Assembly: GCA_031216915.1 (NCBI GenBank)
Contig: CM062291.1
Location: 33,422,484 to 33,486,483, forward strand
From: Pictodentalium vernedei
Lineage: Eukaryota; Mollusca; Scaphopoda; Dentaliida; Dentaliidae
Length of the DNA stretch: 64,000 nt
Reading direction: 5' to 3'
Shown: piece after piece, positions 24,901 to 35,982 of the stretch
Layout: each line of letters opens with the position of its first letter
How positions within the stretch are numbered: the stretch's first letter is position 1
Notes under the pieces: generated by a model
The model's database searches: none
The model's input: only the letters and a program-made list of their open reading frames with translations
What the model was told of the DNA's origin: nothing
Made by a program: the position numbers and the translations under genes

Positions 24901-25155
24901 AGCAAGTATCAATAATAGTCTACAACAGTATCAGCCTATGAGTATCAGTCTGGATCAATAATAGTCTACAATAGTATCAGCCTATGAGTATCAGTCTGGA
25001 TCAATAATAGTCTACAATAGTCTACAATAGTATCAGCCTATGAGTATCAGTCTGAATCAATAATAGTCTACAATAGTATCAGCCTATGAGTATCAGTCTG
25101 GATCAGTAATAGTCTACAATAGTATCGGCCCATAAGTATAAGCAGGTATCAGTAA
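18951..25155. repeat. 46-bp minisatellite (about 135 copies)
   Basis: The unit is CAGCCTATGAGTATCAGTCT, GGATCAATAATAGTC, TACAATAGTAT, with landmarks 46 bases apart (for example CAATAGTAT at 20461 and 20507). Frequent variants are CAGCAAGTATC, CTGAATC, CCCATGAG and TGGACCAATA. Stops occur in all frames. It fills most of the intron between ABCA exons c and d. Confidence 0.96.
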
Positions 25156-25410
25156 TAGTTTGAGTGGGGCATTTACCCAAGTGAATTTGGGTGGAGCATT
25201 CCTGTAGTTAATTTGGGTGGAGCAATACCGTAGTTAATTTGGGTGGAGCATCACCATAGTTAATTAGGGTGGAGCATTTACCACAGCTAATTTGAAAGGG
25301 CCATTTAAGAAAGCTAATTTGGGTGCTGCATTCACAATAGCTAATTTGGGTGTACCATCTGCCATAACTAATTTGGGTAGAACATTTACGTAGCTAATTT
25401 GGGTAGAGCA
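25156..25410. repeat. 26-bp tandem repeat, about nine copies
   Basis: The unit is AGTTAATTTGGGTGGAGCAT plus about six variable bases. Starts at 25206, 25232 and 25258 give the 26-bp period, and it decays to the right. Its TTTGGGTGGAGCATCA part resembles TTTGAGTGGAGCATCA of the 33-bp array. Confidence 0.85.
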
Positions 25411-25518
25411 ATGGCACAGGATGTAGACTGTCACAATGCAGCAAAAATGTAAACATCAGTCATTTATCTTATAAATTATTGTCCTGCTAAACAGCTGTTA
25501 CATTTTTATTTGTCTTAC

Positions 25519-25649
25519 CTTATAAATTATTGCTCTCGTAGCTGGTGTGTCGGGTGTATACAGTATTTTGCCCAATAACAATGGTTTCACATTTCTCCAA
25601 AACACTCTTGTTACTCTGGAGCCCTCAAACATTCGATCACATACCTCAA
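25519..25649 (-). CDS. Exon c of ABCA-subfamily transporter (extracellular domain 1)
   Basis: This is a 131-nt exon, entered in phase 1 and left in phase 0, with acceptor CATTAATAG and donor GTAAGA. It translates as EVCDRMFEG, then RVFWRNVKPLLLGK, then KILYTPDTPATR and a short tail. The motif GKILYTPDTPATR is nearly identical to the extracellular domain 1 of ABCA1 and ABCA4, where it follows a W(K/R)xxKPLL segment, so this is the strongest identification in the window. The cysteine in EVCDRM sits where ABCA1 has its YCNDLM cysteine. An internal GTATGT six bases into the exon could be mistaken for a donor, but using it would remove the conserved motif. The exon lies between the 46-bp and 22-bp minisatellite introns. 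Confidence 0.9.
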
Positions 25650-25808
25650 CTATTAATGAAATTTAAAACAAGTAGTGATTTAAACTATAATGGAAAAAAT
25701 AAACAAACTATTCCAACAAGCACCTGTTTATTAATAGTTAAACAAGCAAGCCTGGAAATAACCAGACTGACATCTGCAGAATGAGGGTCCCAGAAGGTGA
25801 ACTTGGTG

Positions 25809-25835
25809 ATGCTACCCTGCAGAGCAGGGTAGCAT
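25809..25835. repeat. Small hairpin, 12-bp perfect arms
   Basis: ATGCTACCCTGC, then AGA, then GCAGGGTAGCAT. No element boundaries seen. Confidence 0.7.
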
Positions 25836-26079
25836 TACTAAATTTACCCTCTGTAAATCTAAATTTGAATCAGGGTCTCAGGCCTAAACAGAAAGAGATA
25901 CCCAGAGATTAAATTGAGGGATTCAAGCTCACTGTATGGGATAGAATCAGCAAATTCATCCTCTGGGGACCTCAATCTGCAAATGACAGATTGCTTATTT
26001 TCAGGCATGTAAACAAGAGGTCCTATGTAGTCTTAATCGCTCATCTGAGAAAGTTGTTCAACTCTTAAATGCCTATTTC

Positions 26080-26290
26080 CATTTTTTATGTCTTCAGAAC
26101 AGGTGCCCTTAATATGCCACCATAGGTCCTATGGACATTAGGCAAATCACCCAGGCACTGGTTTCTAGTCGAATCTTGGCTGCCTTAACAGGCAACCAAG
26201 ACTTGACAAGAAATCACTGTTAAGCCACTGGCATGGCTTACCTATGGCCAGGTGCAATTTCAAGACAACTGTCCAGTTCCCTAAGGGTTA
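26080..26290. mobile_element. Fold-back MITE, family M, single-stem copy
   Basis: The core is TTCTAGTCGAATCTTGGCTG, CCTTAACAGG, CAACCAAGACTTGACAAGAA (26163-26218). Flanks such as AGGTGCCCTTAATATGCCAC and CAAGACAACTGTCCAGTTCC align with the borders of the expanded element at 62.54-63.22 kb, so the two are copies of one family. Confidence 0.7.
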
Positions 26291-26329
26291 ATGAAGGATT
26301 TAAGGTCACTTTCAGCAAAATTTGACAGC

Positions 26330-29300
26330 TGAAGTCTTCTATGAATGCCCTTCCCTACACCACTATATGCTCTTACCTACAACACGGTATGCTCTTCCAT
26401 ACAACACTACATGTTTTTTTTCCTACAACACTGCATACTCTTCCCCACAACACAAAATGTTCTTCCCCACATTTCTGCATGTTCTTCCCCAAAACACTGA
26501 ATGTTCTTCCCTGCAACATTACATGCTTTTCCCACTACACTGAATGCTCTTCGCTATAATATTGCATGTTCTTCTCACACCACTGCATACCCCCTCCCCC
26601 CCCCCCCCCCCCCCACAACACTGCACGCTCTTCCCCACAACACTGCATGCTCTTCCCCACAACACTGCATGCTCTTCCAATACAGCCCTGCATGCTTTTC
26701 CCTACAACACTACATGCTCTTCTCTAAAACACTACTTGATCTTCCCTACAACACTACAAGCTCTTCCCTACAACACTACATGCTCTTCTCTAAAACACTA
26801 CTTGATCTTCCCTACAACACTACATGCTCTTCCCTACAATCTACATTCTCTTCCCTACAAAACTACATGCATTCCCCTACAACACTACATGCATTCCCCT
26901 ACAACACTACATGCATTCCCCTACAACACTGCATGCATTCCCCTACAACACTGCATGCTCTTCCCCACAACACTACATGCTCTTCCTTACAACACTACAT
27001 GCTCTTCCTTACAACACTACATGCTCTTCCTTACAACACTACATGTACTTCCCTACAACACTGCATGCTCTTCCTTACAACACTGCATGTACTTCCCTAC
27101 AACACTACATCCTCTTCCTTACAACACTGCATGTACTTCCCTACAACACTACATCCTCTTCCTTACAACACTGCATGTACTTCCCTACAACACACATCCT
27201 CTTCCTTACAACACTGCATGTACTTCCCTACAACACTACATCCTCTTCCTTACAACACTGCATGTACTTCCCTACAACACTACATCCTCTTCCTTACAAC
27301 ACTGCATGTACTTCCCTACATGCTCTTCCCTACAACATGCTCTTCCCTACAACACTGCATGCTCTTCCCTCACAACACTACATGCTCTTCCTTACAACAC
27401 TACATGCACTTCCCTACAACACTGCATCCTCTTCCTTACAACACTGCATGCACTTCCCTACAACACATCCTCTTCCTTACAACACTGCATGCACTTCCCT
27501 ACAACACTGCATGCTCTTCTCTACATGTACTTCCCTACAACACTACATCCTCTTCCTTACAACACTGCATGTACTTCCCTACAACACTACATCCTCTTCC
27601 TTACAACACTGCATGCACTTCCCTACAACACTGCATGCTCTTCTCGACATGTACTTCCCTACAACACTACATGCTCTTCCTTACAACACTGCATGCACTT
27701 CCCTACAACACTACATGCTCTTCCCCACAACACTGCATGCTCTTCCTTACAACACTGCATGTACTTCCCTACATGCTCTTCCCTACAACACTGCATGTAC
27801 TTCCCTACAACACTACATCCTCTTCCTTACAACACTGCATGCACTTCCCTACAACACTGCATGCTCTTCTCTACATGTACTTCCCTACAACACTACACCC
27901 TCTTCCTTACAACACTGCATGCACTTCCCTACAACACTACATGCTCTTCCCCACAACACTGCATGCTCTTCCTTACAACACTGCATGTACTTCCCTACAA
28001 CACTACATGCTCTTCCTTACAACACTACATGCTCTACCCTACAACACTGCATGTACTTCCCTACAACACTACATCCTCTTCCTTACAACACTGCATGCAC
28101 TTCCCTACAACACTGCATGCTCTTCTCTACATGTACTTCCCTACAACACTACATCCTCTTCCTTACAACACTGCATGCACTTCCCTACAACACTGCATGC
28201 TCTTCCCTACATGCACTTCCCTACAACACTACATGCTCTACCCTACAACACTACATGCACTTCCTTACAACACTGCATGTACTTCCCTACAACACTACAT
28301 GCTCTTCCTTACAACACTACATGCTCTACCCTACAACACTACATGCTCTACCCTACAACACTACATGCACTTCCTTACAACACTGCATGCACTTCCCTAC
28401 AACAGTGCATGCTCTTCCCTACATGCACTTCCCTACAACACTGCATGTACTTCCCTACAACACTACATGCTCTTCCTTACAACACTACATGCTCTACCCT
28501 ACAACACTGCATGTACTTCCCTACAACACTACATCCTCTTCCTTACAACACTGCATGCACTTCCCTACAACACTGCATGCTCTTCTCTACATGTACTTCC
28601 CTACAACACTACATCCTCTTCCCTACATGCTCTTCCCTACATGCCCTTCCCTACAACACTGCATGTACTTCCCTACAACACTACATGCTCTTCCTTACAA
28701 CACTACATGCTCTACCCTACAACACTGCATGTACTTCCCTACAACACTACATCCTCTTCCTTACAACACTGCATGCACTTCCCTACAACACTGCATGCTC
28801 TTCTCTACATGTACTTCCCTACAACACTACATCCTCTTCCTTACAACACTGCATGCACTTCCCTACAACACTGCATGCTCTTCCCTACATGCACTTCCCT
28901 ACAACACTACATGCTCTACCCTACAACACTACATGCACTTCCTTACAACACTGCATGTACTTCCCTACAACACTACATGCTCTTCCTTACAACACTACAT
29001 GCTCTACCCTACAACACTACATGCTCTACCCTACAACACTACATGCACTTCCTTACAACACTGCATGCACTTCCCTACAACACTGCATGCTCTTCCCTAC
29101 ATGCACTTCCCTACAACACTACATGCTCTACCCTACAACACTACATGCACTTCCTTACAACACTGCATGCACTTCCCTACAACACTACATGCTCTTCCCC
29201 ACAACACTACATCCTCTTCCTTACAACACTGCATGTACTTCCCTACAACACTACATCCTCTTCCTTACAACACTGCATGCACTTCCCTACAACACTGCAT

Positions 29301-29700
29301 GCTCTTCTCTACATGTACTTCCCTACAACACTACATCCTCTTCCTTACAACACTGCATGCACTTCCCTACAACACTGCATGCTCTTCCCTACATGCACTT
29401 CCCTACAACACTACATGCTCTACCCTACAACACTACATGCACTTCCTTACAACACTGCATGTACTTCCCTACAACACTACATGCTCTTCCTTACAACACT
29501 GCATGCACTTCCCTACAACACTACATGCTCTTCCCCACAACACTGCATGCTCTTCCTTACAACACTGCATGTACTTCCCTACATGCTCTTCCCTACATGC
29601 CCTTCCCTACAACACTGCATGCTCTTCCCCCACAACACTACATGCTCTTCCTTACAACACTGCATGCACTTCCCTACAACACTACATGCTCTTCCCTAAA
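26330..29700. repeat. 22-bp minisatellite (about 150 copies)
   Basis: The unit is CTACAACACTGCATGTACTT plus CC, with ACTACATGCTCTT and TACATCCTCTTCCTT variants and 11-bp deletion forms (CTTCCCTACATG). A run of about 18 C interrupts it near 26594-26612. No stop occurs in any plus frame of the unit, so all three frames stay open for about 1000 codons. These are not genes. Confidence 0.96.
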
Positions 29701-30200
29701 ATACTAACATCTTGTGATCTTACCTTAGCCGTTGAAATGATGACAAACCCTCTACAACCAATTCACAGAAGTGATCATTCCTATCATATTGAAAGCTTCA
29801 AAACTCTTTGAGGTTTGATTTTTTTTCTTTTAATAACTGAGATAGTTTCAAATTTAATCGCATCAGTGAAAAGATTCAAAACCAAATCAGATATTGAACT
29901 GCATGTTCTTTCCTTTCACACTACATACTCTTCCCCAAAACACGGCATACTCCCCCTCCCCCCCCCCCCCCCTCCACACAATCCTGCATGTTACAACCCT
30001 GCCTGTACATACCTACAACTGCATGATCTTCCCTACAACATGAAATTGTCTTGTGATGTTACCTTAATGATGTGAAACTCTCTGAAACCTGTGCACTGGT
30101 CATACTGGAAATTACAAAAATTTCTGTGTTTTTTTTCTGAATAATCAAATAGTTTCAAACTAAATTGAAACAGTGAATCAATTTGAAACCAAATTAGATC
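29701..30200. repeat. Duplicated flank of the 22-bp array
   Basis: CATCTTGTGATCTTACCTTA at 29708 and GTCTTGTGATGTTACCTTA near 30048 begin two diverged copies of about 160 bp. Each has GATAGTTTCAAA / AATAGTTTCAAAC and a CAGTGAA..ATT part. Between them the 22-bp repeat resumes with a second C run (29955-29970). On the minus strand both copies show an AAG|GTAA-like site, but exon phases on either side leave no room for an extra exon. Confidence 0.65.
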
Positions 30201-30339
30201 TCAAATGTTTGCTGTGCCCTATTTTCCAGCCATACAATATGCATTTTTAAAACTGGAAATTAAAATGCTTTACAACATACTAGTTAAATGCTTCAACAGA
30301 AGTAATGTGAAGATTTTTAGTCACACTAAAACAGAAAGG

Positions 30340-30830
30340 GTTTTCCAGAAATTTTGAATCTCTATTTTCCAGTTTCCAGAGTAAGTGGTGAACTTTGCAT
30401 TCAAACCCCGAAGTATGTTCTACACTAAGTATCAAAATATTCTGATTGGTGGTTCTGGAGTTTTTTTTTAATTTTTGCAAAAACTAAGAAGAGAGTGACT
30501 CAGCATTTTTTTTATTACTGAGAGATTTTAAAATGAGCATCCCAGTATGTATCTCACGATACAACCGATCAGAATTTTTTGGCCTTTTCAATTCTATTGG
30601 CCCAAGGAAGCTTCATCCCAAATATCAAATGAAAATAGGGGTATTTGATAATATTTCTATTTTTAGCTCCTGGGGTTCCCATGGGACTATTTTTTTGGCA
30701 TGAATCAACTACTTTTGACAAATAATCCCACAAAACAAATTGGGTTCAACAGGGATTATTCTGTCCTTCATGGGTAAGGGGTCGGACCCCAAGCCATTAG
30801 AAATATTTGCAACATATTACCCTCAAACTG
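30340..30830. repeat. Dispersed repeat R1, copy 2
   Basis: It shares TATTTCTATTTTTAGCTCC, GGGGTTCCCATGGG and CCCACAAAACAAATT in order with 1081-1400, plus the upstream TCTGATTGGTGGTTCTGGAG part. Confidence 0.65.
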
Positions 30831-31700
30831 AACTGAGAATATTAATACAAAAGCTACTACATATATGACATGTAGAGATGAGCCGATTAGTAAATGCCCC
30901 ATCAGACAAATGCTGATTATTTTAGACAACAATCGGCCGATACCAAATGCTGATGTCAGATGGTTTCTTTATTATTCAAGCTTACTGCAGAAGCTGGCTG
31001 ATTTACAGTAATCAGAATTTAATTTACGTTCCATTAATCCCCATCAACCCGGAAGATAACACACTTTTAATACTCACTTAAATAACTTAAATAACAGACA
31101 TCAAAGGGTTAATTTTATGTCATGAAGCACCATCAGTGCAGTATATTTTCGATTTAAAATAAACAGCTAACAACTGAGTCGAGAAGTTATCAAAGGCTGT
31201 CGTTAGAACCACGTTTTAAAGTGTGAGTTTCTTTTCGGTAAACCCACATATGTGATTGTGTCACACAAGTCATGATGTTTCTATTTTTATCACATGCTCC
31301 ACACACTTCAACATGAGAAAAATTCAGTGGTTTCATGTTGATATAAATTCCACCCCGAATGGCCTGATATTAAACTTATAGCACCCAAACCTCTCACAGT
31401 TAACACAGATTACTAATATGGAGGAATTATCTGTCCAATATGGGAATAAAGAATGACATTATATATTTAATGAGACGATGAGCGGGGTTGAAAGAAATAT
31501 TGCGACATTTTGCAGAAAGCAGTACAGTTTGGGTAGTGAAGAGTGTCCGTATTCACATAATGGATAAAAAACAATTCAGAACACAGTTACACAGTTACAC
31601 GAACAAAATCTTTAATATAATGTTCTGCCTTTTCTTTCACGAACCATCACTTATCTGATATCAGTAACAGACGAGTGACGTACCGATCGCTTGCCACTGG
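30831..31700. other. Intronic DNA without recognised features
   Basis: I see no exon, palindrome or tandem unit in this stretch. Short similarity to other repeats cannot be excluded by eye. Confidence 0.4.
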
Positions 31701-31845
31701 TTGTCCAGGGTTCTTACAGTCAAGGACCGAAAAAATTCAAGGACTTTTCAAGGACATTTCAAGGACATATCGGCATTTTCCAAGGATGTTTTTTTAAAAT
31801 GTACATTTGGAATTTACCCATTGTTAGAAGCCTTACCTACTTTAA

Positions 31846-32014
31846 CCCTTTACCTAACATGAAAAGCAGACGACATTTGCAAAAAAATTCTTGAATAACT
31901 AATGAGGGGTGATAACCTTTGTTTTTGAGACAAAAATGAAAAAAACAATTGAAATTAATTGGCCATTTTTGACAATAGCACAGGCTGGTTTTGTCCATTA
32001 CACTGGGTAAAGGG
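31846..32014 (+). mobile_element. TTAA MITE, subfamily A, left palindrome arm lost
   Basis: TTAA lies on both sides (31842-31845, 32015-32018). The left outer part (ACATGAAAAGCAGACGACAT) passes directly into the right arm (GAGGGGTGATAACCTTTG). The left arm, centre and part of the right arm are deleted compared with 35735-35978. Confidence 0.85.
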
Positions 32015-32097
32015 TTAAAAATGTGTTCTCCTCATCATTCTAAATTCCAGAAAAACGGTGCTTATAAAATGCTCTCAAACAAAATTATGGTGCTTAC

Positions 32098-33999
32098 TAG
32101 TGTTGGGAGGTTAGTAAATTTTTGCTCGGTGTCGGTATCTACTCGGTTTTTTACAAAAAGAGTTGACTCCGGTTTCGGTTATTTGTTCTGAAAAACATAA
32201 TTTACTGAGGTATCTATCAGTTTATAGCACTAATTTGCCGTCATTGCCATAGATCATGTATGTTATCCCCATTACTAGTCTTGTTGAAATATATATCAAA
32301 AATACAAGCCCAAATCTTTTTAGTTTTCTTCACTTTTCATGGTCTCCACCTCAAAAGTCCCTTCCCAGATACAATCATCTCTTTTGACAACCTGAGCCAG
32401 GTGAGCGTTTTAGGCTCACTTGAACCTCTGGTTTGTTTTGGTGTTTTGTATGGTGGATTGTGCAATTCCCTGCATCGTGGAATGTTTGTTGAGGCAAATT
32501 TGATGCATTGTTCATTACAGCATTACAAGTTTTTGATATAAATGACTTGACATTGTCCGTACCACTGAAACAGTCTGTCAGGCGCACGTGCGTTCTTCGC
32601 TTGCGATGTCACGCGACATATATCGCTATTGCAATAGCGTTACAAGATCTTTTATCGCCGCATTTTTATTGCTATTAATATTTCTGTCTGCAATTGCGTT
32701 TTTGGGAGTAAATGGTAGATAAAATACATGAAATGCAATTACCACTTTGTACGTCAATCAAATGATTCGCCACAGAATGCATGAAACACAATGAGTAGGA
32801 TTACTGGCTTCTGAAGTTTGTTGAATTATGTTATTTACTTACCTCAGGGCTTGCCTTGAGTAAAATGGTCGGGGCCTAAAAAAGTCCCCCAGATGTTGAG
32901 GTCGGAGCCTGCTGGGGGCCTGAAAAAAAGTCCTCCAGATATTGAGGTCGGGCCTTTTGGGGTAATTTTATGTTGTTACATTCTTTCCAATGGCGACCTT
33001 ACTTGATTGCTTTTGCTTAGAAAAAAAAAATCCCGGGGGCGAAACGACTTGGACCCATCAGGTGGGTGCTGGACGTTTCGTACATAGACATTTTGGATTT
33101 TTTGTTGATAAAATTTTACGACTTTTCGTACATATTGTGGCATGTGGGGTGTGTATTTTCGATGCAAGGGTTGTCTCAAAGAAAAAATTGAAAAACATTT
33201 CAGTTTACCGTTTAAATAATTTCAATCCATGAAAATTCCCCACAGCTGTGGATATTTCAGAAATGGAATGCGCCCCACCTCTCCACGTAGACACAGGTAC
33301 ACATTTTATTTTATTTCGTACATTTATTTTGACGGCAGTTTCTGTGTCAAGTGTTTCATTTATTCAGATGTTAGGATCGGATGTACCCGCGCATAGTATT
33401 GTGGGATTGAAGGGAATTCCCCCTTTAGTTGGCAAGCGTGCTTTCGAAGTCTCGTAAATGTGTTTTTTTTTTTTTTTTTGTTTAATCTTGGGATTTTCTC
33501 AGTTTTCATGCGGATTTAGGTGGATGTTAATTTGAATCAGACAAAAACAGTTTGTATTATTATTTTATCTGTTATTTGCTGCTTCTTCTATTGTAATCAC
33601 ACTTAAGTGAATGAGACATGAATGGAAAAATTAATCTCGCAAAATTTCAATGCCCAAACCTACCAACACTGAGATTTCAGGAGTCAAGACTGAAAAAAAA
33701 GTCGGGGCCGAAAAAAAGGTCCGAGAAGGGGCCTCTCGGGGCCAGGGCCGATCGGCCCCGACTCAAGGCAAGCCCTGCTTACCTCTTCGCAGAAGTACTG
33801 CCACACTGGGCTAGGTTGTTTGGTTGTTTCAGCCATTTTTATGCCAAAACGTACCACGAGGCCGCGAGATTGCGTCATCGCATGCTTTAAATAAATTAAC
33901 CGCGCATGTAACCGGGACGACGGTTTTCTGTGATCACGTTGGTCGGTGTTTTTTAATAACCGACACCGAGTTGTATTCTCGGTTAACCTCCCAACACTA
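32098..33999. mobile_element. hAT-like element with exact 8-bp target duplication
   Basis: The terminal inverted repeats read TAGTGTTGGGAGGTTA (left) and TAACCTCCCAACACTA (right). The direct repeat GTGCTTAC is present at 32090-32097 and 34000-34007, the 8-bp duplication expected of hAT transposons. Sub-terminal CGGTGTCGGT / ACCGACACCG motifs are also inverted. Of the 1.9 kb, 0.93 kb is a further inserted element, so the original was about 0.97 kb and non-autonomous. Confidence 0.88.
32846..33777. mobile_element. Innermost hAT-like element
   Basis: The termini AGGGCTTGCCTTGAGT and ACTCAAGGCAAGCCCTG are inverted, with GGTCGGGGCC / GGCCCCGAC just inside. The direct repeat CTTACCTC occurs at 32838-32845 and 33778-33785. 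The open frames inside (for example 33618-33890) show no transposase motif, so it is non-autonomous. Confidence 0.82.
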
Positions 34000-34457
34000 G
34001 TGCTTACAGAATGACACCCAGTTAAATAATGCCTAAACTTTAATTCCTCATTTATCGATTATCCATTATTTATGTTCATTTTTTTTTTTTTCAACAAAAA
34101 AAAGTGCAAAAGAGAAGTTTCAATTGCCCACTATTACACAGGTAAAAATGATATAGGGCAAAATTCAAGGACTTTCAAGGAGTTGGATGGATTTTCAAGT
34201 ACTTTTCAAGTACATTTTCTGAATTTCAAAATTCAAGGAGTAAGATTGAAATTCAAGGACTTTTCAAGGATGTGCACACCCTGTTGTCTCACGAAGGGGA
34301 AGAAAGTTCATTACAGATCATCCATAACCCTTTCACTTTCACTGAGTATCAGACAATCGGCGAGGGTCGATGTTGAACCATCGAGTGCCGATGGTGAACG
34401 ATGGGCGCTTATCGGCAGAGTGCCGATGTTACTCGGATTAATCGTCTCTTCTCTTAA

Positions 34458-34698
34458 CCCTTTACCTAACGAATCACCCGCATCCACCCGCGTAATATGC
34501 AAATTCAGCAGTTGAAAAAATATTATTTTTCGAAAAATTTCAACAAAACCATATCATGTGACCCCTCGTTGGAACGAGCTCGACGAGCTCATTCCAACGA
34601 GGGGTCACATGATATGGTTTTGTTGAAAATTTTGGAAAAATTTAAAAAAATTAAATTTAAAATAATAAATTTTGATATCGTCTGTGTTGGGTAAAGGG
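34458..34698 (+). mobile_element. TTAA MITE, subfamily B, full palindrome
   Basis: TTAA flanks are at 34454-34457 and 34699-34702, with tips CCCTTTACCTAACG and TTGGGTAAAGGG. The core has nearly 50-bp arms (from AATTTCAACAAAACCATATC to GAACGAGCTCG and back). Outer parts are CCCGCATCCACCCGCG on the left and AATAATAAATTTTGATATCG on the right, unlike subfamily A. Confidence 0.9.
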
Positions 34699-34776
34699 TT
34701 AATTACATGTAATAAGTAATACAACAAATAGAAACAGGAGATCATGATCACTCCAGTCCCTGTGATCTCTTATTAA

Positions 34777-34964
34777 CCCTTTACCTAACGAATTGCCTGC
34801 ATCCGCCCGCATAATATGCAAATTCAGCAGTTGAAAAAATATTATTTTTCAAAAAATTTCAACAAAACCATATCATGATATGGTTTTGTTGAAATTTTTT
34901 GAAAAATTAAAAAAAATGATATTTAGAATAATAAATTTTGATATCGTCTGCGTTGGGTAAAGGG
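34777..34964 (+). mobile_element. TTAA MITE, subfamily B, collapsed centre
   Basis: TTAA lies at 34773-34776 and 34965-34968. It is nearly identical to 34458-34698 outside the core, but 53 bases at the palindrome centre are missing, leaving CCATATCATGATATGG. The loss is symmetric about the axis. Confidence 0.9.
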
Positions 34965-35039
34965 TTAAACTGTTCTTATGACATTAACCCATAAAGGACG
35001 GGAGATATTATGCATTTTTATCACATTTTCTCAGTCTAC

Positions 35040-35110
35040 ATTCTGTGGTTTTACAGTTGTGTCCAGGCAAGTCTTGGCTGCCTATATAGCTAGTCAAAAT
35101 TTACATAGAA
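35040..35110. repeat. Fragment of family M stem
   Basis: GGCAAGTCTTGGCTGCCTAT, ATAGCTAGTC matches one arm of the stems at 17.1, 26.16 and 62.6 kb. The second arm is absent. Confidence 0.5.
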
Positions 35111-35302
35111 ACTGACAAGATTCTTAGAATGTAACTTGCATGTAATTTGTATCAAAAGATTGTCAGTCAGGGTACCTGTTTTGTTGCAGTAAAAAGCGAT
35201 CAAACTTAAAAGGCGATCAAACTTGAAGGCGATCAAGGTGTTACAGAAGAACCTGATGTTTGCCCTTGAATTCAGGCACTTTCTGTGCATTTTTAGGTTG
35301 GT

Positions 35303-35508
35303 AAGGCCACATAAAGTAAATATTCTGTTTCTCAGGCCATGTTTTGTAAAATTGCATGCAGGTGTTTTTTTTATTTTTTATTTTTGTAAGTATTTTTTTG
35401 CATCAGAAGTTCATATTCTTAGTTTGTTTTATGTTTATAATCTACAGAACTGTATGGGTGGTGGTGAATTTCGTCCCTTGAGTGCAACAAGGCTTTGCAT
35501 TGCTAAAT
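35303..35508 (+). mobile_element. Half copy of Harbinger-like palindromic MITE (family H)
   Basis: GTAAGGCCACATAAAGTAAA, TTCTGTTTCTCAGGCCA and CCCTTGAGTGCAACAAGGCT match the left half of the elements at 37665 and 52101. The copy stops within a few bases of the palindrome axis (GCATTGCTAAA), and the right half is absent. Confidence 0.8.
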
Positions 35509-35734
35509 ACCAGTGATAAGAAGAACAGTACAGGTTTTCAGATTGTGTGTTTGAATGGTGATTTGGGAGGGGTTGGAAGAATGAAATCCCCCTGTCCCTA
35601 GTACTATGAGGAGGAACTACTGTTTAAATAAATATGTTAATAGGGTAAGATAGGCTGTTAGTTGGCAGTTGCCAGAGGTTATAGTGTGCTCTGGGAGACT
35701 ATATTTGCTCAAGATGTGAATTTGCTTGTTTTAA

Positions 35735-35978
35735 CCCTTTACCTAACATGAAAAGCAGACGGCACTTGAAAAAAAAATTATTGAATAACTAATTTTTTTC
35801 ATTTTTTGTCTCAAAAACATAGGTTATGACCCCTCTTTGGAACGAGCTCGACAAGCTCGTTCCAAAGAGGGGTCATAACCTATGTTTTTGAGTCAAAAAA
35901 TGAAAAAAATAATGAAAATTAATTGGCGATTTTTATAAATAGCTTTGGCCAGTTTTGGTCGTTACGTAGGGTAAAGGG
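35735..35978 (+). mobile_element. TTAA MITE, subfamily A, full palindrome
   Basis: TTAA occurs at 35731-35734 and 35979-35982. The core arms (about 35801-35850 and 35852-35902) run from ATTTTTTGTCTCAAAAACAT to GAACGAGCTCG with a few mismatches. The outer parts, AAAAGCAGACGGCACTTG and GGCCAGTTTTGGTCGTTACG, define subfamily A. Confidence 0.9.
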
Positions 35979-35982
35979 TTAA

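Larger units (their letters stand above)
31706..34283. mobile_element. Outer hAT-like element of a nested stack
   Basis: It begins CAGGGTTCTTACAGTCAAGG and ends AAGGATGTGCACACCCTG, with repeated TTCAAGGACTTTTCAAGGAC motifs just inside both ends. TTGTC lies directly outside each end (31701-31705 and 34284-34288), shorter than a normal hAT duplication. It hosts a TTAA MITE (31846-32014) and the next element (32098-33999). No transposase frame was recognised. Confidence 0.6.

Noticed and set aside
18951-25155. CRISPR-like regular array
   Set aside because: The units are contiguous 46-bp tandem copies without unique spacers, in animal DNA. This applies to all the arrays here.
26501-29811. Three overlapping plus-strand frames of about 1000 codons each
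   Set aside because: A stop-free 22-bp unit keeps all three frames open at once. A real gene would favour one.
33618-33890. Possible transposase frame in the innermost hAT-like element
   Set aside because: No DDE or dimerisation-domain motif, and the frame runs through the inverted terminal repeat.
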